Shown piece by piece: positions 48,701-61,941 of a DNA stretch of 64,000 nt. The DNA is from Tragulus kanchil (taxonomy: Eukaryota; Chordata; Mammalia; Artiodactyla; Tragulidae). The translations under genes were made by a program, and so were the position numbers. Position 1 is the first letter of the stretch, and the number at the start of each line of letters is the position of its first letter. Under the pieces are notes generated by a model, which was given only the letters and a program-made list of their open reading frames with translations, had not been told where the DNA came from and did not search any database. The stretch is taken from positions 95,329,001 to 95,393,000 of the forward strand of contig JAIOJX010000005.1 of NCBI GenBank assembly GCA_022376925.1, given 5' to 3'.

Positions 48701-49185
48701 CAATACAAAGTGGAACAACACAAAAACCACCTTTACTTTCTTTCAGTTTCTGATTTTTAAATCTTCTGTTAGCTAGACTTTTTTAAGAGTGGTATATTTA
48801 TATCTTCATTCCTTTATTTTTTTTCTTACTCTTCACTCACAGGTAAGAAAATGTTACTAAAGTCTCAAATAATGTCCAGGCCACTAACGGAGGGCTCTAT
48901 CAGTAGTCATGTTAGTTTTTTCTTTCTGTCTATAAGTCAGTTGAGACCAAGACCTCTTTCATCTTGCACCCACTTCTGTGGACTTTCTTATCACTTATAA
49001 TTCCAGTCTTATAAAAATCCAGAATTAATTAGGATTCATAATTTAATATTCTTGCCCAAAATTATGTTGTTTTTTTCTTCCACTGAAGATTCACAAAGAC
49101 ATATAAATCCACATTCCATTCTCTTGACAAATATTATTAATAGACTTTCAAATATTTAAAATTTCAAAATACCAGTTGATACAGC
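46918..49185. other. No recognised content, partly duplicated
   Basis: 46918-47630 recurs at about 47990-48700; 48700-49185 is single-copy. No gene or repeat family recognised. Confidence 0.4.
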
Positions 49186-49189
49186 TTCA

Positions 49190-51480
49190 GTGTTTCCTGG
49201 ACCCCTCCTATCCTCCTTAGCACCTCTTTGTGTCAAAGGCTGGGATCCTGCCATGGGTGGCAGGGCTAGAGAGTGTGCACTCAGGTAAGGCTCAGTAGGC
49301 TGTGTCTGGCTGGGTGCTGCAGCTGCTACTGCCCCTGCCCAAGACCCTTGGCAACTCCCAGAGAGAGACGAGAGTGGTTCTGAGCCTGTCTAGCATCCAC
49401 TCAGGTGTGTTAAGATGAAATGCTTCAGACAGGCCTTATTACAATCAAGAAAAGGAAAAATAGAAAATTAAAGAAGCTGGGGAATAAAAATTTCCTCCAC
49501 AACAGAAACCACAATCACAGAAATCTGATCAAAATGAAATGGAATAGGATTATGTCCAAGAAAAGGGAACAAGACCAATCTCCAGAAAAACAACTAAATG
49601 AATGGAGATAGGCACTCTTCTAAAAATGAATTCAGAGTAATGAGAGTGAAGATGATTCAGGATCTCAGAAAAATGACTGAGAAGATGCAAGAAGTGTTTA
49701 CTAAAGATGAAGAAGAACTAAAGAATGTATAGAGGTAGAAGAATAAATAAGTGACCTGGAAGACAGAAAGGTAAAATCACTGTTGCAAAACAGAATACAG
49801 AAAAAAAGAGAGAGAGAGAGAGAAGGGAAATGAAGACAGCTTGAGACCTCTGGGTCAACATTAAACATAACAACATTTGCATTATTATAGGAGTCTCAGA
49901 AAAAGAAAAAGGAGAGAAAGCACCCAAGAAAATATTTGAAAAGATAATAGCTGAGAAGTTCCCTAATATGGGAAAGGAAACAGCCAACTAAGTTCAAGAA
50001 CCACAGAAAGTCCCAGACAGGATAAACCCAGGAATGAACACAATGAGACACAAAGTAATCCAACTGATAAAAATTAAAGATAAAATATTAAAAGCAAGAA
50101 GGGAAAAATGACAAATAACATACAAGGGAACTCCCATCAGGCTGTCAGCTGTTTTGTCAAGAGAAACACTACAAGCCAGAAGGAATGGCACAATATATTC
50201 AAAGTGATGTAAGGAGGAACCTACAACCAAGAATACTCTACCCAGCAAGATTCTTATTCAGATTTGGACAAATAAAAAAAGCTTTCCAGATAAACAAAAG
50301 TTTAGAGAATTCAGCACTATTAAACCAGCTTTACAACAAATACTAGTGGAACATCACTAGGTAGGAAACAAAAGAGAAGGGAAATACCTACAATAAATAA
50401 ACTCAAAACAATTAAGTCAATAGTAATAGGATCATACATATTGATAATTACCTTAAATGTAAATGGATTAAATGCACCAGCCAAAAGACAGACTAGCTGA
50501 GTAGATACACAAACAGGATCCGTATATATGCTGTCTACAAGAGATCTACTTCAGATCAAGGAGCACTTACAGACAGAAAATATGGGGACAGCAGAAAGTA
50601 TTCCATACAAATTGAAATCAAAAGAAAGCTGGAATAACAATACTCATATCAGATAAAATAAACTTTTACATAAAGACTGCTATAAGAGATAAAAAGGACA
50701 CTACATAATGATCAGGGTTCAGTTTAAGAAGCTATAACAATTCTAAATATATATGGACACAATACAGGAGTACCTCAAGACAAATACTAACAACCATGAA
50801 GGGTAAAATTGACAGTAACACAATATTAGTGAGGAATTTAATACTGAGCTTTAATCAATGGACAGATCATCTGGACAGAAATTAATAAAAGAATGCAAGT
50901 CTTAAATCTTACCTTAGGTGAGATGTGCTTAATTGATATTAATAGAACATTCCATTCAAAACAGGAGACTACACATTCTCAAGTGCACATGAGATATCCT
51001 CCAGGAATGACCACATGCTGGACCACAAGGTGAGCCTTGGTAAATTTTAAAAAACTGAAATCATATCAAGCATCTTTTTTGACTACAGAGCCACAGGATT
51101 AAACTCCAAAAAAAGACTCTAAAAAACCCAAACTCATAGCAGTAAAACAATATACGACTAAACAACCAATGGATCACTGAGGAAATCAACAAGGAAATAA
51201 AAAAAAAATCTAGGGGCAAACAAAAATGAAAGCACAATGGTCCAAAACCTATGGACTGCAGCAAAAACACTACTAAGAGGAAAGTTTAAGCAATGCAATC
51301 TTACCCGAATAAACAAGAAAAATCTCAAATAAACCACCTAACCTTACACTTAAAACAACTAGAGAGAGAACACACTAAACCTAAAGTTAGTAGAAGGAAA
51401 GAAATCATAAAAAATAGAGCAGAAATAAATGACAGAAAAAGAAAACAGTCACAAAGATGAATGAAACTAAAAGCTGTTTC
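49190..51480 (+). mobile_element. L1 LINE, 5' UTR, ORF1 and start of ORF2, inactive
   Basis: 49190-49415 is GC-richer, as in an L1 5' UTR. ORF1 text follows (AATATTTGAAAAGATAATAG, GAAACACTACAAGCCAGAAG, AACCAGCTTTACAACAAATA). The ORF2 endonuclease starts near 50440 with LNVNGLNAP (conserved N-terminal segment) and CTGTCTACAAGAGATCTACT. It ends near 51480 where BovB begins. Stops and frameshifts in both ORFs; the longest frames are under 100 codons. L1 encodes the RNA-binding ORF1 protein and the endonuclease/RT ORF2. Confidence 0.85.
49807..49823. repeat. Short (AG)n run
   Basis: About eight AG units inside the L1 ORF1 region. Confidence 0.85.
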
Positions 51481-51850
51481 TTTACTGATGGAATAGAACC
51501 TCTGCATCTTTGGGTGCAAAAAACATAATCAATCTGATTTCGGTATTGACCATCTAAAGATGTCCATCTCTAGAGTCATCCCTTGGGTTGTTGGAAAAGT
51601 GTGTTTGCTATGGCTAGAGTGTGCTCCTGACAACACTCTGTTAGCCTTTACCCTACTTCATTTTGTACTCCAAATCCAAACTTGCCTATTATTCAAGGTA
51701 CCTATTGATTTTCGACTTTTACATTTTGATTGCCTGTAATGAAAAATACAGTTTTTAATGTATGGTGTTAGTTCTAGAAGGTCTGTAGGTCTTCATAGTA
51801 CCTGTAAACTTCACTTTCTTCAGCATCAATGACTGATATAGACTTTAATA
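51480..51850 (-). mobile_element. BovB endonuclease region, antisense half of an inverted insertion
   Basis: On the minus strand this encodes DAEESEVYRYYEDLQTF at its start (BovB DAEE--EV--FYEDLQ) and continues to a segment ending near 51480. It is the later half of the endonuclease region. It meets the sense half head to head near 51850. Confidence 0.88.
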
Positions 51851-51854
51851 TACT

Positions 51855-52545
51855 AGAAGCTATAAGACTTCCCAGCATATACTTGAAGCTATGAGTCATG
51901 TCATGCAGGGCCACCCAAGATGGGTGAGTCATAGTGAAGAATTCTGAGAATATGTGAGCCAGTGGAGGAGGAAGTGGCAACCCACTCCAGTATTCTTGCC
52001 TGAAGAACCCAATGTACAGTTTTAAAATATAAAAAGATATTATGTTGGAAGATGAGACCCCCCCTCATTTTGGAAGGTGTCCAATATGCTACTGCAGAAG
52101 ACCAGAAGGCAATCAGTAATAGCTCTGGAAATAATAAAGCAGCTGGGCAAAGCAGAAACAACACTCAGCTGTGGATGTGTCTGATGCTGAAAGTAAATTT
52201 CTATACTGTATTGAATAATACTGCATAGGGACTTGGAATGTTAGGTCCATGAATCACAGTAAATTGGACGTGGTCAAGCAGAAGATGGCGAGATGGAACA
52301 GTGGCATCATAGGAATCAGTGAACTAAAATGGATAGGAATAGGTGTATTTAATTCAGACAACATTTATATTTACTACTGTGGGCAAGAATCCCTTAGAAG
52401 AACTGGAGTAGCCCTCATAGTCAACAAAAGAGCCTGAAATGCCGTACTTGTGTGCAGTCTCAGAAATACAGAACAATCTTAGTTCATTTCAAGGCAAACT
52501 ATTCAACATCATAGTAATCCAAGTCCATGTCCCAACCAAATCCAT
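51855..52545 (+). mobile_element. BovB endonuclease region, sense half of an inverted insertion
   Basis: Encodes the BovB N-terminal text: ATQDG-like near 51915, GTWNVRSMN-like near 52228-52258, SKLDVVKQKMARW, GISELKW, YYCGQESLRRTGVALIVNKR and a VIQVHVPT end near 52540. The endonuclease motif GISELKW is present. A stop follows NKRA. The sense half ends at the BovB position where the antisense half begins. Confidence 0.9.
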
Positions 52546-52549
52546 TATA

Positions 52550-53840
52550 CTTCAATTAAAAAAGGATGCACTAACTTTATACTTCATTACATGTCCTGGG
52601 GGTGGGGGGAAACCCTACACTGAAAATAGTAATCAAGTATCCTGTACACTCGACTAAGATTGTCCTCTTCCCATTACCCAGCCAGTATCTTTCCCCCCAC
52701 ACCCAGTTTCTTGCTCCTTTTGGTTCTTTGTGGCTCAGTGACCACATATCACATTCCAAGAGTTCTGATATGTAGTGAGAGATAAATAAACCAAAGAGTC
52801 TTTCTGTCTAAAACTGAGAAGCTGCTCAGTTTTCTAATGTTTCTAATGTTATAAAAAAAGTACACTGATTTTAAATCTGAACATAATTCTCATCATCTAC
52901 AACTTTATTCAACATACTTAGATGAAAGTTCTTCATAAATTAACATTTTAGGATAAAAAGGGAAAATGTTTAATTAAGAATCTCATTAATAGTGAATTTT
53001 ATTAAATAAATAAATGCAAAGGATATAAAAAGGAATATCTATCTATCCAATTTGCTGTATTCCACCTTGGACCAGCTATGGGGCTGGGTATTTTGTAAAT
53101 GTTCATTAATATTTTACTAACCGTCACCACGACATTATGCATTTTGGTACTCTGTGTGCTTCTGAGTTAGGCAGAGGACTCACAGATGTGGTCCTAGAAC
53201 TGAGGACTCAGGATCAAGCAAGGGAAAAATAACTGATAAGATTCAATGGGAAATAAAAGAACCAGCCTCCCATCTCTTGCCATTGTCATGTCCTGAGATG
53301 CAAGAGAGAATGCTCATACACTGCAGATATTATCTCTTCTAAAACCTGAAATGGCAACAGACTCCAGGAATCTGTTACACTAAGATTTGTTGGTACTAGG
53401 ACTTATCCTTCATTGTTATTTTAAAGGGAGAAAGTCCAGAATTTCAATGTTTTGTGAACAAGTAAAATGCACACCACAGTTATGCCTGGTTACCAGGCCT
53501 TAGCCCTCCAAACATGTACTATAGTACCAACTGAAGTCCTTCTCATCAAAGTTTGACTATTCCACCTTTCCCCAAGGGAGGAGCTTTGTCTCCTTAGACT
53601 TGCTCAGAGATTTATAGGGATATGATTACCAATGCTGATCAGCTTTATTTTAATCAGGGAGAATAAATGTTTCTACAAAGAATAAATTGCTTCCACCAGT
53701 TCCTGATAATTTCGTCCAGCTTGAAACTATGTACACTTCATTTACTCAGAGTAATACACAGTCTAAACCAAACTATTTCCTGGGTGGCTTCACTTTCCCT
53801 TTTCTTATGGTAAATAATCACAGTGCACATTTTTTAGACA
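52550..53840. other. No recognised content, single copy
   Basis: The G/C-run block near 52595-52610 and 52690-52700 is the only compositional feature. No gene or repeat family recognised. Confidence 0.4.
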
Positions 53841-53844
53841 GAAT

Positions 53845-53990
53845 GTTAGGTATTCCCATTTTGTAGATGAGGATGATAAGGTTCAGAGTGACTAAGAAAT
53901 GTAATCACCATAGGAAAAATTAGCATAAATGATTAATAATAAACTCAAGATAGCCAGTAAGTAGCAAGACCACATATATTTGATTTCCAT
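53845..53990 (-). mobile_element. MIR remnant
   Basis: Resembles reverse MIR: ATTCCCATTTTGTAGATGAG followed by a CAGAGTGACTAAGAAATGTA stretch and AGCCAGTAAGTAGCAAGACC. Partly repeated at 55005-55131. Confidence 0.6.
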
Positions 53991-56126
53991 CTAAAGTGTG
54001 GTTTTAAAAAAACACTGAGAATTGCAGAGAAAATATCTAGAAATGACTAAATACAAAAAAGATACTTTTAGTTTTATTACAGGAGAACTGAATATATTCA
54101 GCAGATTTTTTTTCACCAAGTGAAGAATCAGACTGTTTTCCAATATTAAGGGAGTTAGAAGAGGAAAGCAATGTTATTTTCTTCCCTTACGTTTATTGAA
54201 AAGTAATCAGGGAGACTTCATTTAATTTCTGTGAAATACGGTTAATCTTTCCCTAAACAACCTAAGAAACAAAAGCATAATGTTAGTACTGGTTGAAAGA
54301 TGAGTGCCCACTTGAGACCGGATAATTCCAAGCAAGAGAAGTGAATTCAATACCTGGGTTGGCTTCATGATTTCTTTCTTTTTGATGAAATTAACACTTC
54401 ATTCTGGTTACCACCACTACTTCAGAAACACTGAGTCTTAAAACTCTTAAAAATACACTTATTCAAAAAAGGCATAAAATATGTTTCTTTTATGAGAGAT
54501 ATATTACATTTAGTAGAAAGAGTATGGAATACATATTGCCTGTGAGGTGTACATTAGAAAGAAGAAAATGACAGAAGTTTATTTGAATAAATCAATAAGA
54601 AGAATGATAGAGTACAATTACTAAGAGGATGGATGAATTACTGTAGTCTGTTTTCTTTTCCAGGATAAAATCTGAGAAAGAAATAAACTCCAAGTCAGTC
54701 GATAATTTTAATCTCAAACAGTTTAGATTTTTTTTAGAACATTTCTTTAGGACAATTTAATTGAGATTTTTACCTTTGAATGCTGTGCATCTTAATCATT
54801 ATTTATAAAAAGATTTTAAGAATAGATTAAGAATAGCAGGTCAAAAACCAGCAACTGGAATAACTTTGTTTTCGGATAAATTATATGCATATATTCATGG
54901 TTCATACATTTCTAATTTTGAGGACATCTTATTCAAATTAAGTTATGTTAAGCTGGGAATAGCTGAATTAAGATACATCTTAATTAAACTTTAAAAAGCA
55001 TTTCTAGATGAGGATGATAAGGTTCAGAGTGACTAAGAAATGTAATCACCATAGGAAAAATTAGCATAAATGATTAATAATAAACTCAAGATAGCCAGTA
55101 AGTAGCAAGACCACATATATTTGATTTCCATCTAAAGTGTGGTTTTAAAAAAACACTGAGAATTGCAGAGAAAATATCTAGAAATGACTAAATACAAAAA
55201 AGATACTTTTAGTTTTATTACAGGAGAACTGAATATATTCAGCAGATTTTTTTTCACCAAGTGAAGAATCAGACTGTTTTCCAATATTAAGGGAGTTAGA
55301 AGAGGAAAGCAATGTTATTTTCTTCCCTTACGTTTATTGAAAAGTAATCAGGGAGACTTCATTTAATTTCTGTGAAATACGGTTAATCTTTCCCTAAACA
55401 ACCTAAGAAACAAAAGCATAATGTTAGTACTGGTTGAAAGATGAGTGCCCACTTGAGACCGGATAATTCCAAGCAAGAGAAGTGAATTCAATACCTGGGT
55501 TGGCTTCATGATTTCTTTCTTTTTGATGAAATTAACACTTCATTCTGGTTACCACCACTACTTCAGAAACACTGAGTCTTAAAACTCTTAAAAATACACT
55601 TATTCAAAAAAGGCATAAAATATGTTTCTTTTATGAGAGATATATTACATTTAGTAGAAAGAGTATGGAATACATATTGCCTGTGAGGTGTACATTAGAA
55701 AGAAGAAAATGACAGAAGTTTATTTGAATAAATCAATAAGAAGAATGATAGAGTACAATTACTAAGAGGATGGATGAATTACTGTAGTCTGTTTTCTTTT
55801 CCAGGATAAAATCTGAGAAAGAAATAAACTCCAAGTCAGTCGATAATTTTAATCTCAAACAGTTTAGATTTTTTTTAGAACATTTCTTTAGGACAATTTA
55901 ATTGAGATTTTTACCTTTGAATGCTGTGCATCTTAATCATTATTTATAAAAAGATTTTAAGAATAGATTAAGAATAGCAGGTCAAAAACCAGCAACTGGA
56001 ATAACTTTGTTTTCGGATAAATTATATGCATATATTCATGGTTCATACATTTCTAATTTTGAGGACATCTTATTCAAATTAAGTTATGTTAAGCTGGGAA
56101 TAGCTGAATTAAGATACATCTTAATT
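53864..56126. repeat. Direct duplication 19, period 1141 bp
   Basis: Left copy 53864-54985, filler 54986-55004, right copy 55005-56126. The copies look identical. Confidence 0.95.
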
Positions 56127-56445
56127 TAACATCATTTGGATTAAATATTCATGGCATTTTTAAATCAAAAGCTCTAAAACTATTTTTGAGATCAAGGTTC
56201 CATAACTCTGTACTAATAAGACTTGTTATGTTGACTGCTGGTATTGTTAAAAATAAAAAAGATCAAGAGCAGGATATATTTAAATATGCCTGTTGTAGAG
56301 TGTTCTTATGGTTATAACCTCATGTAGAGCAGTTAGACCGTGTCAGAATTTTTTTTTTTTTCTGGTTTTAAATATATTTTCTAGCTATACTGTGATGGAA
56401 TAAAAGGATTTTAAAAGTTACAGTAATTTCTTTAGCAAATGTGCT
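53991..56445. other. No recognised content, duplicated
   Basis: Unassigned AT-rich DNA in two copies (to 54985 and from 55132 to 56126), then about 320 single-copy bases. Confidence 0.4.
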
Positions 56446-56919
56446 TGTATTAGTTTTTACTGCATAACAAATTGTCCCAAACCTAACAGTCCAAAATAAT
56501 AAATCTCACATCTTTTGTGGGCAAGGATTGGGCTGTGGCTTATCTGGGAGATTCTAGCTCAGGACCTCTCATAAGGCTGTGGTCAAGATGATGGCTAGAG
56601 CTGCTCTAGATTTGACTGTCTGGAGGATCATTTCTAAGGGGGCTTGCTCAGCGGCCTGACTACTTGGTACTGGCTCCTGGCAGGAGGAATCTGTTCCTTG
56701 CTACAGAGATTTCTCCAAAAGACTGAGTACTCGCAGGATATGGCAGCTGGTTTCATCCAGAGAGACTGATCCAAGAGGGAAAGGCAGAACCTCCAATAAT
56801 TTCCCCAATCTGCTACCTGTTCCACGGGTCACCTCTATTCAGTATAGGAGGGTAGGATAAGAGGCATGGCCACCAAGGGGAGAGTATCACTGGGACCCTC
56901 TTCAAAGCTGGCTACAACA
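56446..56919 (+). mobile_element. Solitary ancient LTR (MaLR/MLT-like)
   Basis: About 474 bases starting TGTATTAG and ending GGCTACAACA (TG...CA). The internal order ACTGCATAACAAATTG, GCTGTGGCTTATCTGGGAGA, CTCAGGACCTCTCATAAGGC, GATCCAAGAGGGAAAGG recalls an MLT-type LTR. No internal region or genes accompany it. Family name tentative. Confidence 0.5.
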
Positions 56920-57381
56920 GCTGTTTGTCTTTCCTCTATAGCCATGAAGAAGCTTTTTAAAATACTCCCAGATAAACAGAATAATAAATGGAAAAGCATT
57001 GGAAACATGCTCTCAGACTTGATTCATTCCATTTATAGCACTATGTCCTAGATGAACATTTTTTAAGTGGCATTTTGCTTTTTTTTTCTGACAGCCTTAC
57101 TGCTGCTTAAATTTCCATGGTAAAGATTCATTAAAATAATACTATTTTTAACAAATACATTTATCCTCTATCAGGTGACACTCACTCCTCTAGGTAGCGA
57201 GTTACAAAAATATTGTCAAAGATCTCATATACAGGTGGTATAGAGCAACTTGGAAACAACAAAGATGTGCATTAGCAGAAGAAATTATAAAATAATGTGC
57301 AAGAATTTCTAGAGGGTTCCATGAGTATAAAGAAATGAAAAGTATAGTCAAAATAGTAGTCCTATAGATGGTTGAACTGAT
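56920..57381. other. No recognised content
   Basis: Unassigned sequence between the LTR and duplication 20. Confidence 0.4.
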
Positions 57382-59602
57382 CCATGGTTGTCATCTCATC
57401 TCTAACCTTGTCCTCTGAGTTGGAAATCTTGATGTGGTAGGGGTAAGGAGTGTCTTAAAAATACAGCGATGACATGGATGAGAATTGGAATAGAAATATA
57501 AAATCAGGAGTCATGTTTTCATATTATTTGTTTATCTGATTCAGGGTCTTTTCAAATTATAATCAGATTGTAAGGTCTATTCCCTACATTTTGGATGGAA
57601 TCATTCAAAATTTTTCTTTTATACTTGGGGAGTCTTTGATTGTTATAATTTATTTGAATGAACACATTTCGATGCTAAAGGGTGAGAATTGTTTTGTGTT
57701 CCATTTTTTCTAGAGGACGAATACTTCTATCTTTTTCAGTATTCCTAATTACACAGGCAATGTGATTGGGAAAATATTTTTCTTATCATCTCTAGTCTGC
57801 ATAAGAAAAACTTAATTACATTTCTTACATATCTCTCAATAGCTCACATGAATTGAATTTAATATTTGGAAACCTCTTTAGAGGATATATTTGCTTGACA
57901 TATCCCCTTAGAAGCTTACTCAAAATTTTAATATATTTATTGTTTTTCCTGAATAGAAAAAGCAATACATGCTTGTGAAACTTCAAACAGTAGAGGGATA
58001 TATAAAATATAAAGCCAAAGTACTCTATAATTGAAGTGGGAGTTGGGGTCAAGGAGATTTATGCTGAGCATAATCCTTGGTAATACTTTTTTACAGAAAT
58101 TCATTTGTATATATTTTCAAAAAGCTCCTTTGAAATAGAAAAAAAAAAATCTCAGCCCTTTAAACATGTGCTTTGATGAAGGCAAGAGAAGACACATGGA
58201 GAGATGACAAACTGATAAAAGGTTGTTAACCAGAGTTAGGCGAGAACTGTTGGTGTCTCTGAGGATCCACTCATATTCAGAATCCCTGAGAATATACCTA
58301 AATGACTCTAGTTCCAGGAAAGTGACTATCATGGACAAAATACTCAGGTGCACAAAACACAGAACATACATTAAATGGTTGTGCAAATGGTACAAAAAGA
58401 GGGATGACTCTGGGTGGACTATAAGAGGAATTCCTTGAAAGTAGGATTTTCTCCATTTTATTCATCATTAAATCACCACCAAACTTATGCAAATACTAAG
58501 TTTACCATGGTTGTCATCTCATCTCTAACCTTGTCCTCTGAGTTGGAAATCTTGATGTGGTAGGTAAGGAGTGTCTTAAAAATACAGCGATGACATGGAT
58601 GAGAATTGGAATAGAAATATAAAATCAGGAGTCATGTTTTCATATTATTTGTTTATCTGATTCAGGGTCTTTTCAAATTATAATCAGATTGTAAGGTCTA
58701 TTCCCTACATTTTGGATGGAATCATTCAAAATTTTTCTTTTATACTTGGGGAGTCTTTGATTGTTATAATTTATTTGAATGAACACATTTCGATGCTAAA
58801 GGGTGAGAATTGTTTTGTGTTCCATTTTTTCTAGAGGACGAATACTTCTATCTTTTTCAGTATTCCTAATTACACAGGCAATGTGATTGGGAAAATATTT
58901 TTCTTATCATCTCTAGTCTGCATAAGAAAAACTTAATTACATTTCTTACATATCTCTCAATAGCTCACATGAATTGAATTTAATATTTGGAAACCTCTTT
59001 AGAGGATATATTTGCTTGACATATCCCCTTAGAAGCTTACTCAAAATTTTAATATATTTATTGTTTTTCCTGAATAGAAAAAGCAATACATGCTTGTGAA
59101 ACTTCAAACAGTAGAGGGATATATAAAATATAAAGCCAAAGTACTCTATAATTGAAGTGGGAGTTGGGGTCAAGGAGATTTATGCTGAGCATAATCCTTG
59201 GTAATACTTTTTTACAGAAATTCATTTGTATATATTTTCAAAAAGCTCCTTTGAAATAGAAAAAAAAAAATCTCAGCCCTTTAAACATGTGCTTTGATGA
59301 AGGCAAGAGAAGACACATGGAGAGATGACAAACTGATAAAAGGTTGTTAACCAGAGTTAGGCGAGAACTGTTGGTGTCTCTGAGGATCCACTCATATTCA
59401 GAATCCCTGAGAATATACCTAAATGACTCTAGTTCCAGGAAAGTGACTATCATGGACAAAATACTCAGGTGCACAAAAACACAGAACATACATTAAATGG
59501 TTGTGCAAATGGTACAAAAAGAGGGATGACTCTGGGTGGACTATAAGAGGAATTCCTTGAAAGTAGGATTTTTCTCCATTTTATTCATCATTAAATCACC
59601 AC
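57382..59602. repeat. Direct duplication 20, period 1121-1123 bp
   Basis: Left copy 57382-58479, filler 58480-58504, right copy 58505-59602. The right copy lacks two G near 58565 and gains an A near 59480. Confidence 0.95.
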
Positions 59603-60300
59603 TGTCCAGAATAGTTTCTGAGGTCTGGTTTCCATTCAAAAGACAAAGGTATCCATTTGTAAAACAATAATATAATGAATGAATTTGAACTTGTAAGTGC
59701 ATTCATGATTACTGTTTGATGTTCAGTACCACAGTTTAAAGAAAGCTTGTCATTTAGGTAGAAATTGTACAAAAGATCATAGCATAACAGCATGAGGTTC
59801 TTATTAATAAATAAATCTACATCTACTGCTTTGTAAATCATTTTTTGTGGGGGGTAGTGAAATTCTATATACCATGTGGTAACCCCCAAACTAGCCTTGT
59901 GGTGGGTCTTTGATACTAATGCAAAGGCAAAAATGAAAGTTCATAAAACATCTTTGGATATGTACTTTTACACCAGCTTTGTCTTTAAAGAGAAGGCTTG
60001 ATTTTCCATGCATAAATAATGAATTAATATTAAAGAATTATTATATATGAAGTTCCAAGAAAAAAGGTATACTCATAATTTGGTTCCAGTGGGTTTTAAA
60101 TTTCTTGAAAGCAACTACTGTGCCTTATTTACCTTTGTAACATAGGACCTAACCCTTCATTGACTGAAACAATGCATATAGTGACGGAGCTTTTTGATAG
60201 TCTGCAAAAATATTCTTTAAATCCTCACAATTCTGAATGACTTTCTCCAATAAAACTTTCCTATTTTATTTAATGGGAAATAATCTATTCAATAATTTAT
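57382..60300. other. No recognised content, largely duplicated
   Basis: Minus frames at 57825-58052 and 58117-58395 recur at 58946-59173 and 59238-59489 through duplication 20. I recognise no protein family. 59603-60300 is single-copy AT-rich DNA. Confidence 0.4.
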
Positions 60301-60307
60301 TTCCATT

Positions 60308-60482
60308 GTGTGCTCATTCACTCAGTCGTGTCCAACTCTCTACAGTCCCACAAATTGCTGCCTGCCAGGCTTCTCTGTTCAGGCAAGAATACTGAAGTAG
60401 GTTGCCATTTCCTATTCTAGGGGACCTTCCCAATCCACGGACTAAACCTGTGTCTCTTGCATCTCCTGCATTGGCAGGTGGC
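60308..60482 (-). mobile_element. Bov-tA SINE, antisense
   Basis: Reverse Bov-tA: CATTCACTCAGTCGTGTCCA, TGCCTGCCAGGCTTCTCTGT, AGGTTGCCATTTCC, and a B-box region near GACTAAACCTGTGTCTCTTG. Confidence 0.9.
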
Positions 60483-60814
60483 ATATCTATTATTTTAGTT
60501 AATAAACATTAAAAAGGAGACAGTTTTTACCCTCAATGAGCTTATAATTCTGGAAGAAAAAGCATAATTGCTCACAGGTGCAATTTCAGACCTAGACTGT
60601 TCTACTTCAGGGAGTTGGCCTGTGATCGCCCATCACTTAATTGTCTCAGACCTGTCATGGAGACTGATCACCCCCTTTACCTCCCATCTCTCTTGTCCTT
60701 CCCCCACATCAACAAGGATCCAGGGAGGCTACCCAATTCACAAGTACTAAAAAATGCATTTTGTGCAAACAAATCCAATTTAAATGGCTGCATTTTTTAA
60801 AGTTTCTTAGTGTA

Positions 60815-61169
60815 TTTTTTTAAACTTTTACTTATTTATTTATTTTTGGCTATTCTGGCTTTTCACTGCTGCCATAAGCTCCTCTTTAGTTGCTAGGAGT
60901 GGGTGCTACTCTCTACTTGAGCTGAGCAGGCTTCTTGTTGCGGTGACTTTTCTTGTTGTGGAACTCAGGCTCTAGAGCTCACGGGCTTTAGTAGTTGCAG
61001 CACACGGGCTCAATAGTTGTTGCTCCAAGGCTCTAGAGCACAGGCTCAATAGCTGTGACTCAGGGGCTTAGCTGCTCTGTAGCATGTGGGATCCTCCCGG
61101 CTCAGGGTCGAACCTGTGTCTCCTGCATTGGCAGGTGAACTCCTCACCACAGAATTACCAGGGAAGTCC
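60815..61169 (-). mobile_element. CHR-2 SINE, antisense
   Basis: Reverse CHR-2 from the TTATTTATTTATTTTTGGC tail at the low end to ATTACCAGGGAAGTCCT at 61169. The B box GGTTCGACCCT is nearly intact near 61106. Repeated at 61942-62296. Confidence 0.9.
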
Positions 61170-61662
61170 TAAATAGCTTCATTTTAACATAAAATAGCAA
61201 TGCGCATTTACTGTCTGACCTCCCTTGGTATATCAGCTTCCAGATGTCTTCTCAACAGCTGTCTTAATGAAGTTTAGAGCAGCCATCTTCTCTCACAATT
61301 GCACAACTATTTATAAGACATGTTAATGTGCTGTTCTGCTCACTTTAACTGAATTGACTCCTCTTTCACATTCATTTTGGTAGTGATATCCTTAAGCAAC
61401 AATAACAAAAAAAGGGTAATTTTCAGCAGACTACTTTTATATACATATCATTATTGATAGTTATTGTTTATTTATGGAAAAAATTGTTATTGTCTTTATT
61501 TTCCAAGAGTTTGTCCTTCTCAGCCTTTTATACCTATCATTTTGTTTTCTTATTTATAGGGTGGCATTGCATTATTCCAAGATCTTTTCAAATTGGATGT
61601 TTTCCTGTTTATTTAGTTCTCAACTATAAGGAATATAAAAAAAAAACCACCTGAAAAGATGT
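61170..61662. other. No recognised content
   Basis: Unassigned; repeated at 62297-62811. The 66-codon frame at 61454-61654 is not recognisable as a protein, and its last residues differ between copies because the left copy end is garbled. Confidence 0.4.
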
Positions 61663-61941
61663 ATGAGCTTATAATTCTGGAAGAAAAAGCATAATTGCTC
61701 ACAGGTGCAATTTCAGACCTAGACTGTTCTACTTCAGGGAGTTGGCCTGTGATCGCCCATCACTTAATTGTCTCAGACCTGTCATGGAGACTGATCACCC
61801 CCTTTACCTCCCATCTCTCTTGTCCTTCCCCCACATCAACAAGGATCCAGGGAGGCTACCCAATTCACAAGTACTAAAAAATGCATTTTGTGCAAACAAA
61901 TCCAATTTAAATGGCTGCATTTTTTAAAGTTTCTTAGTGTA

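Noticed and set aside
57825..59489. Paired minus-strand frames of 75-92 codons
   Set aside because: Same cause (duplication 20); the second pair is shortened by a one-base insertion near 59480, which shows no reading-frame conservation.
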